DNA from: Prosthecobacter sp.
GTDB lineage: Bacteria; Verrucomicrobiota; Verrucomicrobiia; Verrucomicrobiales; Verrucomicrobiaceae
DNA: 64,000 nucleotides
Reading direction: 5' to 3'
Assembly: GCA_021733925.1 (NCBI GenBank)
Contig: JAIPJY010000009.1
Coordinates: 62,001-126,000 of the forward strand
Made by a program: the position numbers and the translations under genes. Position 1 is the first letter of the stretch, and every line of letters starts with the position of its first letter. The notes beneath the pieces were generated by a model, which was given only the letters and a program-made list of their open reading frames with translations, was not told the origin of the DNA and searched no databases. Below are positions 53,253 to 61,458 of this stretch, piece after piece.

Positions 53253-53641
53253 GGGGCCTTGGGCATGTTATGGGCGACAGAGGGATCCGCAGCAGATTCA
53301 GCGGCTTTCGCCGGCTGTTCAGGCAGCGGTTTGAGAAGAAGAATACCGTGCTTCGTGATCGGCCGCAGCAGGGTGCCTGCGCTGGTCAGGCGCGGCTGCA
53401 CACGGTCACGCGTGAGCATCGTTTCAATCCGGTTGTTCAGCGCGAGAATCTCGGCATTAAGCAGCCGCATTTCGGACTCTACCTTCCGCTGCTCCTCACC
53501 GATCGCACGCACCCGGTTCTTGCTCACCACGATGCCCAGGCCCACAAGCGCCAGCGAAGCCACGACGATCAAGATCGCCGTGATCGTGGAAAGACCGAGG
53601 CTGTTGCGGTAGCGGTAGCGGTTGCGCGGGCGTGGTTTCAT
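53249..53641 (-). CDS. FtsL-like division protein
   Basis: The 130-residue protein has a basic N-terminus (MKPRPRNRYRYRNSLGL), one membrane helix (STITAILIVVASLALVGLGIVV), and a heptad-like stretch EEQRKVESEMRLLNAEILAL with NNRIETML. This is the size and topology of FtsL, which joins FtsB/FtsQ to activate FtsWI. Sequence identity to FtsL is weak in general, so the assignment rests on topology and place: between rsmH and ftsI, overlapping both by 4 bp. The Pro/Ala tail after the coiled coil is not typical of short FtsL. Confidence 0.82.
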   Translation of the reverse strand: MKPRPRNRYRYRNSLGLSTITAILIVVASLALVGLGIVVSKNRVRAIGEEQRKVESEMRLLNAEILALNNRIETMLTRDRVQPRLTSAGTLLRPITKHGILLLKPLPEQPAKAAESAADPSVAHNMPKAP

Positions 53642-54669
53642 ACGGGGAGTCGTTCGGCGACGCGCAGCACCGCGCTGCGCGAACGTGGGTTCAGTTCGAT
53701 CTCTTGGGGCGTCGCCTGGATCGGCTTGCGCGTGACGAGTTTCAGCACGCAGTCCGGGTTTTTGCGCGCCTCAGGCCATTCAGGGCGGTCAATGAATGGC
53801 GCTGCAAGATGCTGCAGCGTCTGTTTGACGATGCGGTCTTCCAGCGAGTGAAACGAGATCACCGCCAGCCTGCCACCGGGTTTCAACCAGCGTGGCGCTG
53901 CGGCAAGGAAATCGTGCAGCGCGGCCAGTTCATCATTCACCGCGATCCGCAGTGCCTGAAACACCAGCGTCGCCGGGTGGCGTTTGCTTCGCTTCGGCGC
54001 AGCCACGGAAACAATGTCCGCCAGCTGGAAAGTCGTGCGGATCGGCCCCGTCATGCGCGCCTTGACGATGGCACGTGCAATGCGCCGGGCATTCGGCTCC
54101 TCCCCATACTCAAAGAAGATGCGCATCAGCTCCGCCTCATCCTCGGTGTTCACCAGATCAGCAGCCGTGCGCGACGATTCGGTGTCCATGCGCAGATCCA
54201 GCGGACCATCTCTCATGAAAGAGAACCCGCGGGCCGCATCATCCAGCTGATGGCTCGACACCCCAATATCCACCAGCATGCCATCAAAACCCGATACCCC
54301 AGTCTCCTCAACAATCTGCGGGAAATTGCGAAAGTTGCCGCGCAAGGCACAAAACTGCGCCGCATAAGGCTTCAACCGTTCCTTGGCGTGCTTCAGCGCA
54401 TTCTGATCCTGATCCATCGCCACGACACGCGCCCCATGCTGGAGCAGCGCCTCGGAATGTCCGCCACCGCCCAGGGTGCCATCGAAAAAAAGCTTACCCG
54501 GGGCAGGCTGCAGCATGGCCACCACCTCCGCCAGCAGCACCGGCGCATGATAAAACGGCAAATTTCTCACAGCAGCTTCGGTTGGAGCAGGTTCTGGCGA
54601 ATCCCCCCCTCCCCCAGCGCCCTCGCGTGTCACCAAATTGCCACGCCCCCACGGCATCAAGTCATCCAT
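53638..54669 (-). CDS. rsmH: 16S rRNA (cytosine-1402 N4) methyltransferase
   Basis: RsmH (MraW) methylates C1402 of 16S rRNA and usually opens the dcw cluster. The core begins FYHAPVLLAEVVAMLQPAPG with the SAM loop FFDGTLGGGGHSEALLQHGA. GMLVDIGVSSHQLDDAARGF, DGPLDLRMDT and the end RLAVISFHSLEDRIVKQTL follow. The frame stays open upstream to an ATG at 54828. I used the ATG at 54669 as a compromise, since the family normally starts about 10-30 residues before HAPVLL; a TTG or GTG near 54635 is also possible. No mraZ precedes it. Confidence 0.93.
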   Translation of the reverse strand: MDDLMPWGRGNLVTREGAGGGGDSPEPAPTEAAVRNLPFYHAPVLLAEVVAMLQPAPGKLFFDGTLGGGGHSEALLQHGARVVAMDQDQNALKHAKERLKPYAAQFCALRGNFRNFPQIVEETGVSGFDGMLVDIGVSSHQLDDAARGFSFMRDGPLDLRMDTESSRTAADLVNTEDEAELMRIFFEYGEEPNARRIARAIVKARMTGPIRTTFQLADIVSVAAPKRSKRHPATLVFQALRIAVNDELAALHDFLAAAPRWLKPGGRLAVISFHSLEDRIVKQTLQHLAAPFIDRPEWPEARKNPDCVLKLVTRKPIQATPQEIELNPRSRSAVLRVAERLPV

Positions 54670-54905
54670 GGCGTCTGTGGCACCGAACCAAGCCCAGCTT
54701 CCCACTTGAGAAAATTCAATCAGTCTGGAAATCCCAGCAAACCATTTCCTCACGAACGACCCCTCACGTCGGACGGGCCGAAGAGAGAGTCGCGACAAAG
54801 GGAAACCTATGGTTGAGAGCGCGTTCATCAAAGAAACGGAATTGCAGACCTGCCGAATACTCGAAGCGTGACAGAAAGGTCGTGAACCTAAAATTCTAAC
54901 CAGTC

Positions 54906-54935
54906 CTTATAATCGAGAGACTGCATTCTTGGCAA
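54906..54935 (-). promoter_or_regulatory. Candidate sigma-70 promoter for the dcw cluster
   Basis: On the minus strand TTGCCA (54935-54930) and TATAAG (54911-54906) are separated by 18 bp. They match the -35 consensus at five of six positions and the -10 consensus at five of six. Transcription would begin near 54898, about 70 bp before the farthest possible rsmH start. The AT-rich interval 54832-55237, unlike the rest of the window, holds no gene that I can support. Confidence 0.5.
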
Positions 54936-55237
54936 TCCTCTATTTTCAGAATTTTCATCTTTTCATAGAATGATGAGAATACTGTTCATCTGAGCAACTA
55001 GAGGTTTTAGAGATACCCTCAAACCGAAACTGGCAGTGACTCTCCATTCCGCAGCACCCGCTCCCACCTTTCTTCCGCAGATCCAATCAAATCTGGCCAT
55101 AAGAGGTTCTTAAAAGCGTCTGATACTTTTTTCGACATCTTAATATTTACGCCTCCATCCCAAGAGGAATCTCGACAGAAGGGCGGAAGTATTGCTAGCC
55201 TCGCAGAAATTGAAACAATTCTGACCCTCGCAACACC

Positions 55238-55873
55238 ATGGCCAAAAAACCTGCTCCCAAGAAGGCACCTGCTAAAAAGCCTGCGGCATCCAAAAAGCCA
55301 GCCGCAGTGAAAAAGAAGCCGCTGCCGGTGAAGAAAGCAGCCCCGGCCAAGAAGAAGCCTCAGGTCGTGAAACCCAAGGCAGCAGCCAAACCAGCGCCTG
55401 CGCCCCCCGTCAAAAAGGCCGAACCCGCCCCCATCTTAAAGCCTGTCTTTGAAGCACCGGCTCCGCGACCTGCCATCCTCGCCCCGGCACCCGCCGCCAA
55501 GGTCGTCATGAAAACCGGAGCAATTGGCACATCAGCGCTGGCCATTGCCGCCCAGGCCTCGGCAGGTGCCGCCGCCAATGCCAACTCGCATCCCGCCAAC
55601 ATCTTGGTCCTCGTCAGCAGCAGCGGCTGGCCTGTCACGGATCTGACCAAAGACCACTTCACCCTGATGGAGTACTTCGAAGTCCCCGGCCAGCAGGCCC
55701 CCTTCAGCAACAACATCACCTCCTTCCGCAACGTCGGAACAGGTGCCTACCTGCTCCAGGTCAAGCCCATCAACGGCGCCCCCTGGCGCACCGGCCATCA
55801 CCTCGCCCAAATCCTCGTCTCCTCCTCCGACGACCGCCAGGGCCAGGGAGCCGTAAAACTCATCATCCGCTAA
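55238..55873 (+). CDS. Histone-H1-like basic tail joined to a C-terminal beta-rich domain
   Basis: The 211-residue protein starts with about 65 residues of Lys/Ala/Pro repeats (APKKAPAKKPAASKKPAAV), as in bacterial histone-H1-like proteins. A Pro/Ala hinge follows, then a compact C-terminal domain of about 90 residues starting ANILVLVSSSGWPVTDLTKD. It continues with NNITSFRNVGTGAYLLQVKP and APWRTGHHLAQILVSSS. The last part resembles an immunoglobulin-like or carboxypeptidase-regulatory beta-sandwich, by eye. The tail suggests DNA or other polyanion binding. No signal peptide was seen. It stands alone between the dcw promoter and a secreted protein gene. Confidence 0.75.
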   Translation: MAKKPAPKKAPAKKPAASKKPAAVKKKPLPVKKAAPAKKKPQVVKPKAAAKPAPAPPVKKAEPAPILKPVFEAPAPRPAILAPAPAAKVVMKTGAIGTSALAIAAQASAGAAANANSHPANILVLVSSSGWPVTDLTKDHFTLMEYFEVPGQQAPFSNNITSFRNVGTGAYLLQVKPINGAPWRTGHHLAQILVSSSDDRQGQGAVKLIIR

Positions 55874-55882
55874 GCCCCTCGC

Positions 55883-55903
55883 GACGAGTAAATCCTACTC
55901 GTC
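55883..55903 (+). terminator. Hairpin after the histone-tail-like gene
   Basis: gacgagta and tactcgtc form a perfect 8-bp stem around aatcc, 9 bp after the stop codon. No T-run follows, so it may be a terminator of the non-canonical kind or a repeat hairpin. It lies in the same gap as the two GTAG-headed hairpins further on. Confidence 0.45.
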
Positions 55904-55973
55904 CTCGATCACAGCGCAGAATTTCTAGCTACAAGCTTCAAGCTAAGCTGCCCCTGCGCCAGCCTCTTTGTAC

Positions 55974-56036
55974 GTAGTTCGGGCTTTAGCCCGTTCCGGC
56001 TCCGCCTCTTCGTATTGTAGTCCCGCCTTCAGGCGG
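55974..56036. repeat. Two GTAG-headed REP-type hairpins, partial copy of the composite repeat
   Basis: GTAG at 55974 precedes cgggctttagcccg (55980-55993), followed by ttccgg. GTAG at 56017 precedes ccgccttcaggcgg (56023-56036), followed by ttccgg. The first unit, with its flanks tgtacgtagtt and ccgttccgg, matches the left end of the copy at 12038. They lie in the leader of the TIM-barrel gene. Confidence 0.75.
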
Positions 56037-56099
56037 TTCCGGCGTGCCCCTCAACGATTCCCTATCGACAGCAGAAACCCCTCCGCTAGCATGCCCCAC

Positions 56100-57149
56100 A
56101 TGAACCGCCGTACCTTCCTCGCGCAATCTCTCGCCGCCACAGCAGCCGCATCTCTTTCCCAGGCAGCCACCGGCGCCAAACTCGCCCTCGGTCTCGATCA
56201 CTTCGCCGTCCGCGCCACCGGCTGGAAAGCCGCCCAGTTCATCGACTACGCCGCCTCGTTGAAGCTCGACACCATGTTCATCTCCGAACTCCACGTGTTC
56301 GAGAACTTCGAAGAAGCCTACCTCAAAAGCCTCAAAGAGCAGGCCGACCGCGCCGGACTGAAACTCTACGTCGGCACCGGCTGCGTCTGCAAAACCGCCA
56401 ACCGCTGGAAGGACACCTACGGCACCCCCGAGGAGCACCTCAGCCTCACCATCCGCATCGCCAAAACCCTCGGTTCCCCCGTCGCCCGCTGCTACCTCGG
56501 CGATCAAAAAGACCGCAGCAGCGACGGCGGCATTCAGAAGCACATCGAATCAATCGTCAAAACCATCAAAGCCTGCCAGTCCAAAGCCGAAGGTGAAGGC
56601 ATCAAAATCGCCGTCGAAAACCACGCCGGCGACATGCAGTCCCACGAACTCAAGTCCCTCATCGAAGCCGCTGGCAAAGGCTATGTCGGCGCCAACATCG
56701 ACCCCGGCAACGCCGTCTGGGCCCTCGAAGAGCCCCTCCTCCACCTCGAAGTCCTCGGCCCCCTCACCATCTGCAGCAGCGTCCGCGACAGCATGCTCTG
56801 GGAAGACGAAAACGGCGCCGTCGTCCAATGGACCGCCGTCGGTGAAGGCCTCGTCGACTACAAAGCCTACGCCAAACGCTTCGCCGAACTCGCCCCCGGC
56901 GTCCCCCTTCAGGTCGAAACCATCTCCGGCTTCGCCCGCCCCTTCGCCTGGAAGAAAGACGAGTTCTGGAACATCTTCCCCAACCACCGCGACACCCCCA
57001 TGTTCAAAGCCTGGCTCGACATGGCCAAACGCGGCAAAAAAATCGACACCTTCAAAGCCCCCGACGGCCCCGCCAAAAAAGACGCCGAAATCGCCTACCA
57101 AAAAGGCGAAGCCGAACGCAGCTTCACCTGGCTCCGCGCCAATGCTTAG
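56100..57149 (+). CDS. Tat-exported sugar phosphate isomerase/epimerase-type TIM-barrel protein
   Basis: The 349-residue protein starts MNRRTFLAQSLAATAAASLS, a twin-arginine signal. The mature part is an AP-endonuclease-2/xylose-isomerase-like TIM barrel: LDTMFISELHVFENFEEAYL, GLKLYVGTGCVC, IKIAVENHAGDMQSHELKSL (a glutamate metal ligand), and ANIDPGNAVWALEEPL. Proteins of this kind are common in planctomycetes and verrucomicrobia and act on sugars in the periplasm, usually with unknown substrates. An ATG at 56091 is the alternative start. The gene has codon use richer in GCC/CTC than its neighbours. Confidence 0.85.
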   Translation: MNRRTFLAQSLAATAAASLSQAATGAKLALGLDHFAVRATGWKAAQFIDYAASLKLDTMFISELHVFENFEEAYLKSLKEQADRAGLKLYVGTGCVCKTANRWKDTYGTPEEHLSLTIRIAKTLGSPVARCYLGDQKDRSSDGGIQKHIESIVKTIKACQSKAEGEGIKIAVENHAGDMQSHELKSLIEAAGKGYVGANIDPGNAVWALEEPLLHLEVLGPLTICSSVRDSMLWEDENGAVVQWTAVGEGLVDYKAYAKRFAELAPGVPLQVETISGFARPFAWKKDEFWNIFPNHRDTPMFKAWLDMAKRGKKIDTFKAPDGPAKKDAEIAYQKGEAERSFTWLRANA

Positions 57150-57538
57150 CAGCATCATTTGGAGTGCGGTCGCGCAGTGGGTCACAGCCTGTCCTACGTA
57201 GCTCAGCTTGCCCTTCGAAGCTTAAGCGAAGAATGGGCTGCCGCTTTCCGCAAGCCGGTCAGCTCACGCCATACCTCCAGCCCCTCGCAGCACCCATCTC
57301 AGCCAAAGGCAAAATCCGACCAATCCGTCAGACGCCCGGCCACGCCTCCGCAGGCCAGCCAGCTCACTCGCACCGCCAGCCCCTCGGGCGCAGCATCTCC
57401 CGCAGCCGCACCTCATCATCAGCCGCATAGGTCCCATAGGCCCTATCCGACCTATTCTCCGGCAGCCCCCACAACTCCCTCATTCAATGTTCAATGTTGA
57501 GCGTTCAATGTTCAATGTTCTCCCCCCTCCGCCCCTTT
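57150..57538. repeat. 389-bp gap with two repeat types and no gene
   Basis: At about 57190-57240 is a ctacgtagctcagcttgcc/cttcgaagc/gcgaagaatgggctg segment of the CTACG-AGCTC type also present near 62160 and 62986. At 57483-57519, ttcaatgttcaatgtt occurs twice around gagcg, an 8-bp-type tandem (ttcaatg) that ends right before the convergent secreted protein gene. Between them lies Pro/Ser-biased low-complexity sequence (gtcccataggccctatccgacctat) with no convincing gene. Confidence 0.6.
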
Positions 57539-58615
57539 TCACTTCTCGCGTTTCCCTTCCTGCTCCCTCAGCCACGCCCCCGCCCTCTTCCCCTTCACCG
57601 CGCTTTCCAGTTCCCCCAACCGCCCACTCACAAGCCCCGGCTTCGCCTTCTGCATCGCAGCAAACACCCGCAGCACCTCCTCCGCCCCAGCCTGCGGCAG
57701 ATCCGCCGCCTGCGTCCCGGGCTTCTTCAAGGACTCCGCCACGGCCCCCACAATAAAAGCCCGCACCAGTTCCAGCGAAGCCTTGGGTTGCTCCTTCTCC
57801 AAATCCCCTCCCAGCGTGCTGATCGTATCATCAATCGTCAGCGCCATAAGCGGCGTAAGTTCCGCATACGCAAAAATGCCACCCGCGAAATCCTGCCCCT
57901 CTTTGGAAAGCGGATCGCGCCGATACCCCTCAATCTGCACCGCAGTCTGCTCACGCAGTCCGGGATCCAACACACAACGGCGCACCGCATTCACAAAGTC
58001 CGTGACACGCTGCTCCACCGCCACCAGCTCTTTCTCCCTGCCATCCACCGGATAAGTCAGGCGCACTTTCACGAAGTGACCTTTCAACACCATGACGCCC
58101 AGAAAGCTGCCCACCGCCGTTTCATTGATCCCCGCATCATCCTTCTCGACAATCGTGTAATGCATCGGCAGCGACAGCAGCCCGCTGACACCGGCCGCCT
58201 CTGGGATGAGAGCGAACGGCTGGTATTCAGCCTCCCCCATCTTCACCTTCAGGTAATGGCCCCGCCGCTGCATCTCCTCCACCTCCCACACCGCGCCTCC
58301 GGCCGTGTCCCTCAAGGCCTCCTTGATCTCCGCCGCCGTGACAGCCTTTTTCGGACACGGATACACATACACATCCCCGCGCAGTCGCGCCTCGCGGTCT
58401 GAATACCGCACCGAATACCCCAGCGCAGCCTCCTCGTAGTGAAACACCTGCTCGGCCACCATGTCCGCCAGTTCGTCAGGCAGTCGCAGCCCCGTCTCCG
58501 CATGCTCCCAAGGCAGATTCGGCTCCGGCGGCCGCAGCACCTCCCCCTCGCCTGCGACAGCAGCAAACACGTTCGCCAGAATGAAAAAAGCGGCAGTCAA
58601 AACAGCGGTCTTCAT
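57539..58615 (-). CDS. Secreted protein of unknown function
   Basis: The 358-residue product has a signal peptide (KTAVLTAAFFILANVFAAVAG). The mature part has LPDELADMVAEQVFHYEEAA, LGYSVRYSDREARLRGDVYV, YTIVEKDDAGINETAVGSFL, and a helical end. It is rich in charged residues and has no cysteine pattern beyond C86 and the late RRCVLDPG. I do not recognise a family. It lies just after a tandem-repeat stretch and faces the TIM-barrel gene. Confidence 0.7.
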   Translation of the reverse strand: MKTAVLTAAFFILANVFAAVAGEGEVLRPPEPNLPWEHAETGLRLPDELADMVAEQVFHYEEAALGYSVRYSDREARLRGDVYVYPCPKKAVTAAEIKEALRDTAGGAVWEVEEMQRRGHYLKVKMGEAEYQPFALIPEAAGVSGLLSLPMHYTIVEKDDAGINETAVGSFLGVMVLKGHFVKVRLTYPVDGREKELVAVEQRVTDFVNAVRRCVLDPGLREQTAVQIEGYRRDPLSKEGQDFAGGIFAYAELTPLMALTIDDTISTLGGDLEKEQPKASLELVRAFIVGAVAESLKKPGTQAADLPQAGAEEVLRVFAAMQKAKPGLVSGRLGELESAVKGKRAGAWLREQEGKREK

Positions 58616-58739
58616 CCCCCATTCTCACCAAATCAGACCCGAGCGCAACAGCCCGCTTGCGAAATGCTTCAGGCCAAAAGTCATTCCAATCGCGAGCTTG
58701 CGCAATGGGCGGGTGCGGAGGGGACGGTCCACCGCTCGA

Positions 58740-59186
58740 TCACTCGATTTTCACCACCGTCCACTTCGCCTGCTTTTCCGGTCCGACACTGACTCGTTCT
58801 CCCACCTTCGCCCCCAGCAACGCTCTCCCAAGAGCTGAGACCCAGCTCACATTGCACGGTTCCAGCTGAACCTCATCCACCCCCGCAATTCGATAACTCA
58901 CCAGCTCACCCGCCGCACTCTGCAAAGTGACCCTCACACCAAACACCACCTCCTCCGGTCGCTCCGGCTGTTTCACCACCGTTGCAGATTCAAGCATGCC
59001 TTCCAGCTCCGAGCCCTCCGGATCACCCGCATCTGCCTTCTTCAGTTCAGCAACTCGCTGCCGCAACTTCAGCGCCCCTTCCTCCGTCATAAAATTCACC
59101 GCCCCAGGCGGCAACCCAGACGCCGACCGCCAACGCGGGATGCGTTCCGGAACGTCGATGTCCTCTTTGACAAAGGCACTGCTCAT
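58740..59186 (-). CDS. GreA/GreB-family transcription elongation factor-like protein
   Basis: The 148-residue product reads MSSAFVKEDIDVPERIPRWR, then PPGAVNFMTEEGALKLRQRV. The GreA/GreB-type C-terminal domain is VVFGVRVTLQSAAGELVSYR, with VSALGRALLGAKVGERVSV near the end. The N-terminal coiled-coil is short, as in the Rnk/short GreA group, so cleavage-stimulating activity is not assured. The ATG at 59186 gives the family-typical MSxAF-x-KED start. A role at RNA polymerase is likely. Confidence 0.82.
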   Translation of the reverse strand: MSSAFVKEDIDVPERIPRWRSASGLPPGAVNFMTEEGALKLRQRVAELKKADAGDPEGSELEGMLESATVVKQPERPEEVVFGVRVTLQSAAGELVSYRIAGVDEVQLEPCNVSWVSALGRALLGAKVGERVSVGPEKQAKWTVVKIE

Positions 59187-59321
59187 TAGATTAAGGGCTG
59201 TTTCACTCACCGGAGCAGAGCCAGCATTTCCCGCCAGTCGATCCTGATCTCGGCAACTTCAAAGCTATTACGGATCAGCACGCCAAACCAGCGTACAACA
59301 TCACGATAATCTCCATCGCTC

Positions 59322-60053
59322 CTACTTGACGAGCATCCAAAGGGACATCGCCATCATCATCAAGTTTTCGGTCAAAGAGATGAATCCCAAAGGAACCTTG
59401 CTACCGCCGCCCACACAGGCGCAGCTGAGATCACGCTTCTCAAGGTAAACGGCCTTGAACACAGAAACCGCTCCAATCGTGCTCACCACCAGGGCCGTAG
59501 GAGCCACCAGCCAGGTCAGCACCCCTCCAATCATGAAGGCTCCAGAGATCGTCTCAATGAAAGCATACGCATAGGCGTACGGCACGTAGCGCTGGGCCAC
59601 CAGGTCGTACTGGACAAAGCCAGTCGCAAAAGACTGGAGATCGCGCAGCTTCAGGATTCCCAGCACACACATGCTAAAGGACACAAACAGCTCCGCGATG
59701 CGGATCGGCACCATCGAGCCTTGCACCGACCAGCACTCCACCACCGCCATCAAAAGAGTGATCGAGAACACCGCAATCACAGGCTGATACGTCTTCCCCT
59801 CTTTCGGATCCGGCCCCAGCCCCAGATGCTCCCGCAAAGCATCGTAACCACCAACGTATTCACCAGCGATGTAGACCTGCGGAGTCTCATCGACCCCATT
59901 CTCTTTTTTATACCGTTCGTTCTCCTCCTCGGTCTTCAGATGATGATCCTCGATCTCAAAGCCGTGCCGCTTCAGCAGATCGAACGCCTTCAATCCCCAC
60001 GGACACAAATGCGTCGGGGTGACCATTCGGTAGATGCTCGCTTTTGTTTTCAT
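59322..60053 (-). CDS. Glutaredoxin-MauE/DoxX-like fusion membrane protein
   Basis: The 243-residue protein has an N-terminal glutaredoxin-like domain: LCPWGLKAFDLLKRHGFEIE (C17-P-W-G), TPQV (57-60) and GEYVGGYDALREHLGL. Four or five membrane segments of the MauE/DoxX type follow (VIAVFSITLLMAVVECW, IRIAELFVSFSMCVLGIL, AYAFIETISGAFMIGGVL, LVVSTIGAVSVFKAVYL). They include the Cys-containing loop DLSCACVGGGSKVPLGFISL. MauE-type proteins take part in disulfide handling in the envelope; the two domains in one chain suggest electron transfer to a membrane thiol carrier. The ATG at 60053 is used because it precedes the glutaredoxin domain directly. Confidence 0.85.
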   Translation of the reverse strand: MKTKASIYRMVTPTHLCPWGLKAFDLLKRHGFEIEDHHLKTEEENERYKKENGVDETPQVYIAGEYVGGYDALREHLGLGPDPKEGKTYQPVIAVFSITLLMAVVECWSVQGSMVPIRIAELFVSFSMCVLGILKLRDLQSFATGFVQYDLVAQRYVPYAYAYAFIETISGAFMIGGVLTWLVAPTALVVSTIGAVSVFKAVYLEKRDLSCACVGGGSKVPLGFISLTENLMMMAMSLWMLVK

Positions 60054-60377
60054 ATCGAAGATCCACTTTTTGCCGTCTTCCCAGTGAAGAAGAAAAACCA
60101 CCCCCCCTTCACGTGGCATGAAGCGTCCGGCATCAATGAAGGTACGCTCATGGCGCGTCCTTTGGCCGTCTCCACATTCTGAATTCTCCTTCCTCTCAGC
60201 CAAGCCATGGGGGGCATCATATCAGGAATTCCACTTGGATGGAATTTGAGACCTGCATGAAACCATGACCCATGCAGCCGATGCACAGATCCTTATTTGT
60301 TCGGGTAAGTCTCGCGCAAACGCGGCGCATCTTTTACACTGGCGCCTCCCGTTCACTGCTTTAATCTACATCCTCCA
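60054..60377. other. 324-bp divergent gap with no gene
   Basis: The gap holds the leaders of the divergent glutaredoxin-MauE gene and the 60378 gene. The reading frame of the former stays open upstream, but the residues there (Glu/Arg-rich, no family) do not look like a real N-terminus. I saw no clear promoter pair, repeat or hairpin. Confidence 0.5.
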
Positions 60378-60884
60378 ATGACCGCCCGACGAAATGAACA
60401 CACCTCATCTCCGTTAACGCGGGTGGTGAATGTGGCGTTACTGCTTGGCTGGTTGCTGTCTTCGAATGGACTTGCCCCTGCCTTCACCCTTCTTGCAGCG
60501 CAATTGGATCGCTGCCATCAAGTGAAAGTGAGTAATTCGTCCGCAGGTGAGGTGCGGGTGGTGCTTTCCCATGAGGGCAATGCTGCGTCTCAGCGCGTGC
60601 ATGTACACAGCGGCCTGACCACGCTGATGATGCTCTTTGCTCAAGCGGCGGTTTCTCAGAAGGCCGACCATGTCCTGGCCTTCCAGTCAATAGACAATCA
60701 GGGACGCCCCACCAAACGCGATGTGCTCTCGATGGCCACCAGCATCCCTGCAGCTGCGGTGCATTACCTGCTGGTAAAGCTGCCTGCCGTAACAAGGCGC
60801 GAACGCATGGTTCGCCGTGAACACGCCCCCCTGTGGTCTCCGGGAGTACAACTCAAGGCGGGCAAGACCCTGCTGCAGTGTTGA
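60378..60884 (+). CDS. Small protein of unknown function with N-terminal hydrophobic segment
   Basis: The 168-residue product starts MTARRNEHTSSPLTRVVNVA, with a hydrophobic stretch VVNVALLLGWLLSSNGLAPA that could be a signal or anchor. The rest contains KVSNSSAGEVRVVLSHEGNA and a basic later part (VTRRERMVRREH). I recognise no family. It is followed by a small secreted protein gene on the same strand, separated by 223 bp. Confidence 0.55.
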   Translation: MTARRNEHTSSPLTRVVNVALLLGWLLSSNGLAPAFTLLAAQLDRCHQVKVSNSSAGEVRVVLSHEGNAASQRVHVHSGLTTLMMLFAQAAVSQKADHVLAFQSIDNQGRPTKRDVLSMATSIPAAAVHYLLVKLPAVTRRERMVRREHAPLWSPGVQLKAGKTLLQC

Positions 60885-61107
60885 AGACAGGGCGCTGACC
60901 CTTTCTTCCAGTGATGCGATTTGCCGATGGTGGATCGCGCTCTGGCCATGCCTCCCAGCAGGCATGCTGCCGCCTGTCTTCCATTTTTCCCCGCCTCATC
61001 GTCCCATGAACACCCCTTCCGTTGCCCGCTTCTCGAACGGAGCACCCAGCCCCTCCCGGAAGGAAAACACCCCGCCACCTTCCGAACACCCTCAAACCAT
61101 CATCTTC

Positions 61108-61458
61108 ATGAAAAACCTTCGTCTCGCATTCCTCCTCCTTCTCACCGCACTGCATATCCCTGTCACCGCTTCCGACATTCAGTCCCGCGGCACCACCATG
61201 ACAGGCATTGTCACCAGCATCGATCACTCAACGCGTTCAGTCACTTTTGAGCAGAGCCATGGGAGGGAAATCCACCGCTTTGTCTATGCCCGCAGAGCGA
61301 AATTCTGGCACGGGGACGCTGATGCTTCGCCTGAGGCTCTGCGAGCTGGAATGCATGTGCAAATCGATCTTCGCAATCCAGTATTTGGCCCCTATTTTGT
61401 GACGCAAATCGTGCTCCTTGAGTCCGCACCTTCGGCCGTAGAGAAGGCAGACAAGTAG
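61108..61458 (+). CDS. Small secreted protein of unknown function
   Basis: The 116-residue protein has a signal peptide (KNLRLAFLLLLTALHIPVTA) and a mature part SRGTTMTGIVTSIDHSTRSV, then TFEQSHGREIHRFVYARRA, and GMHVQIDLRNPVFGPYFVTQ. The pattern of short beta-strands resembles small OB- or SH3-like periplasmic domains (for example G-x-V-x-x-I-D followed by E-x-x-G), but no family was recognised. An in-frame ATG exists at 61006. The 900 bp after it hold only repeats. Confidence 0.6.
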   Translation: MKNLRLAFLLLLTALHIPVTASDIQSRGTTMTGIVTSIDHSTRSVTFEQSHGREIHRFVYARRAKFWHGDADASPEALRAGMHVQIDLRNPVFGPYFVTQIVLLESAPSAVEKADK

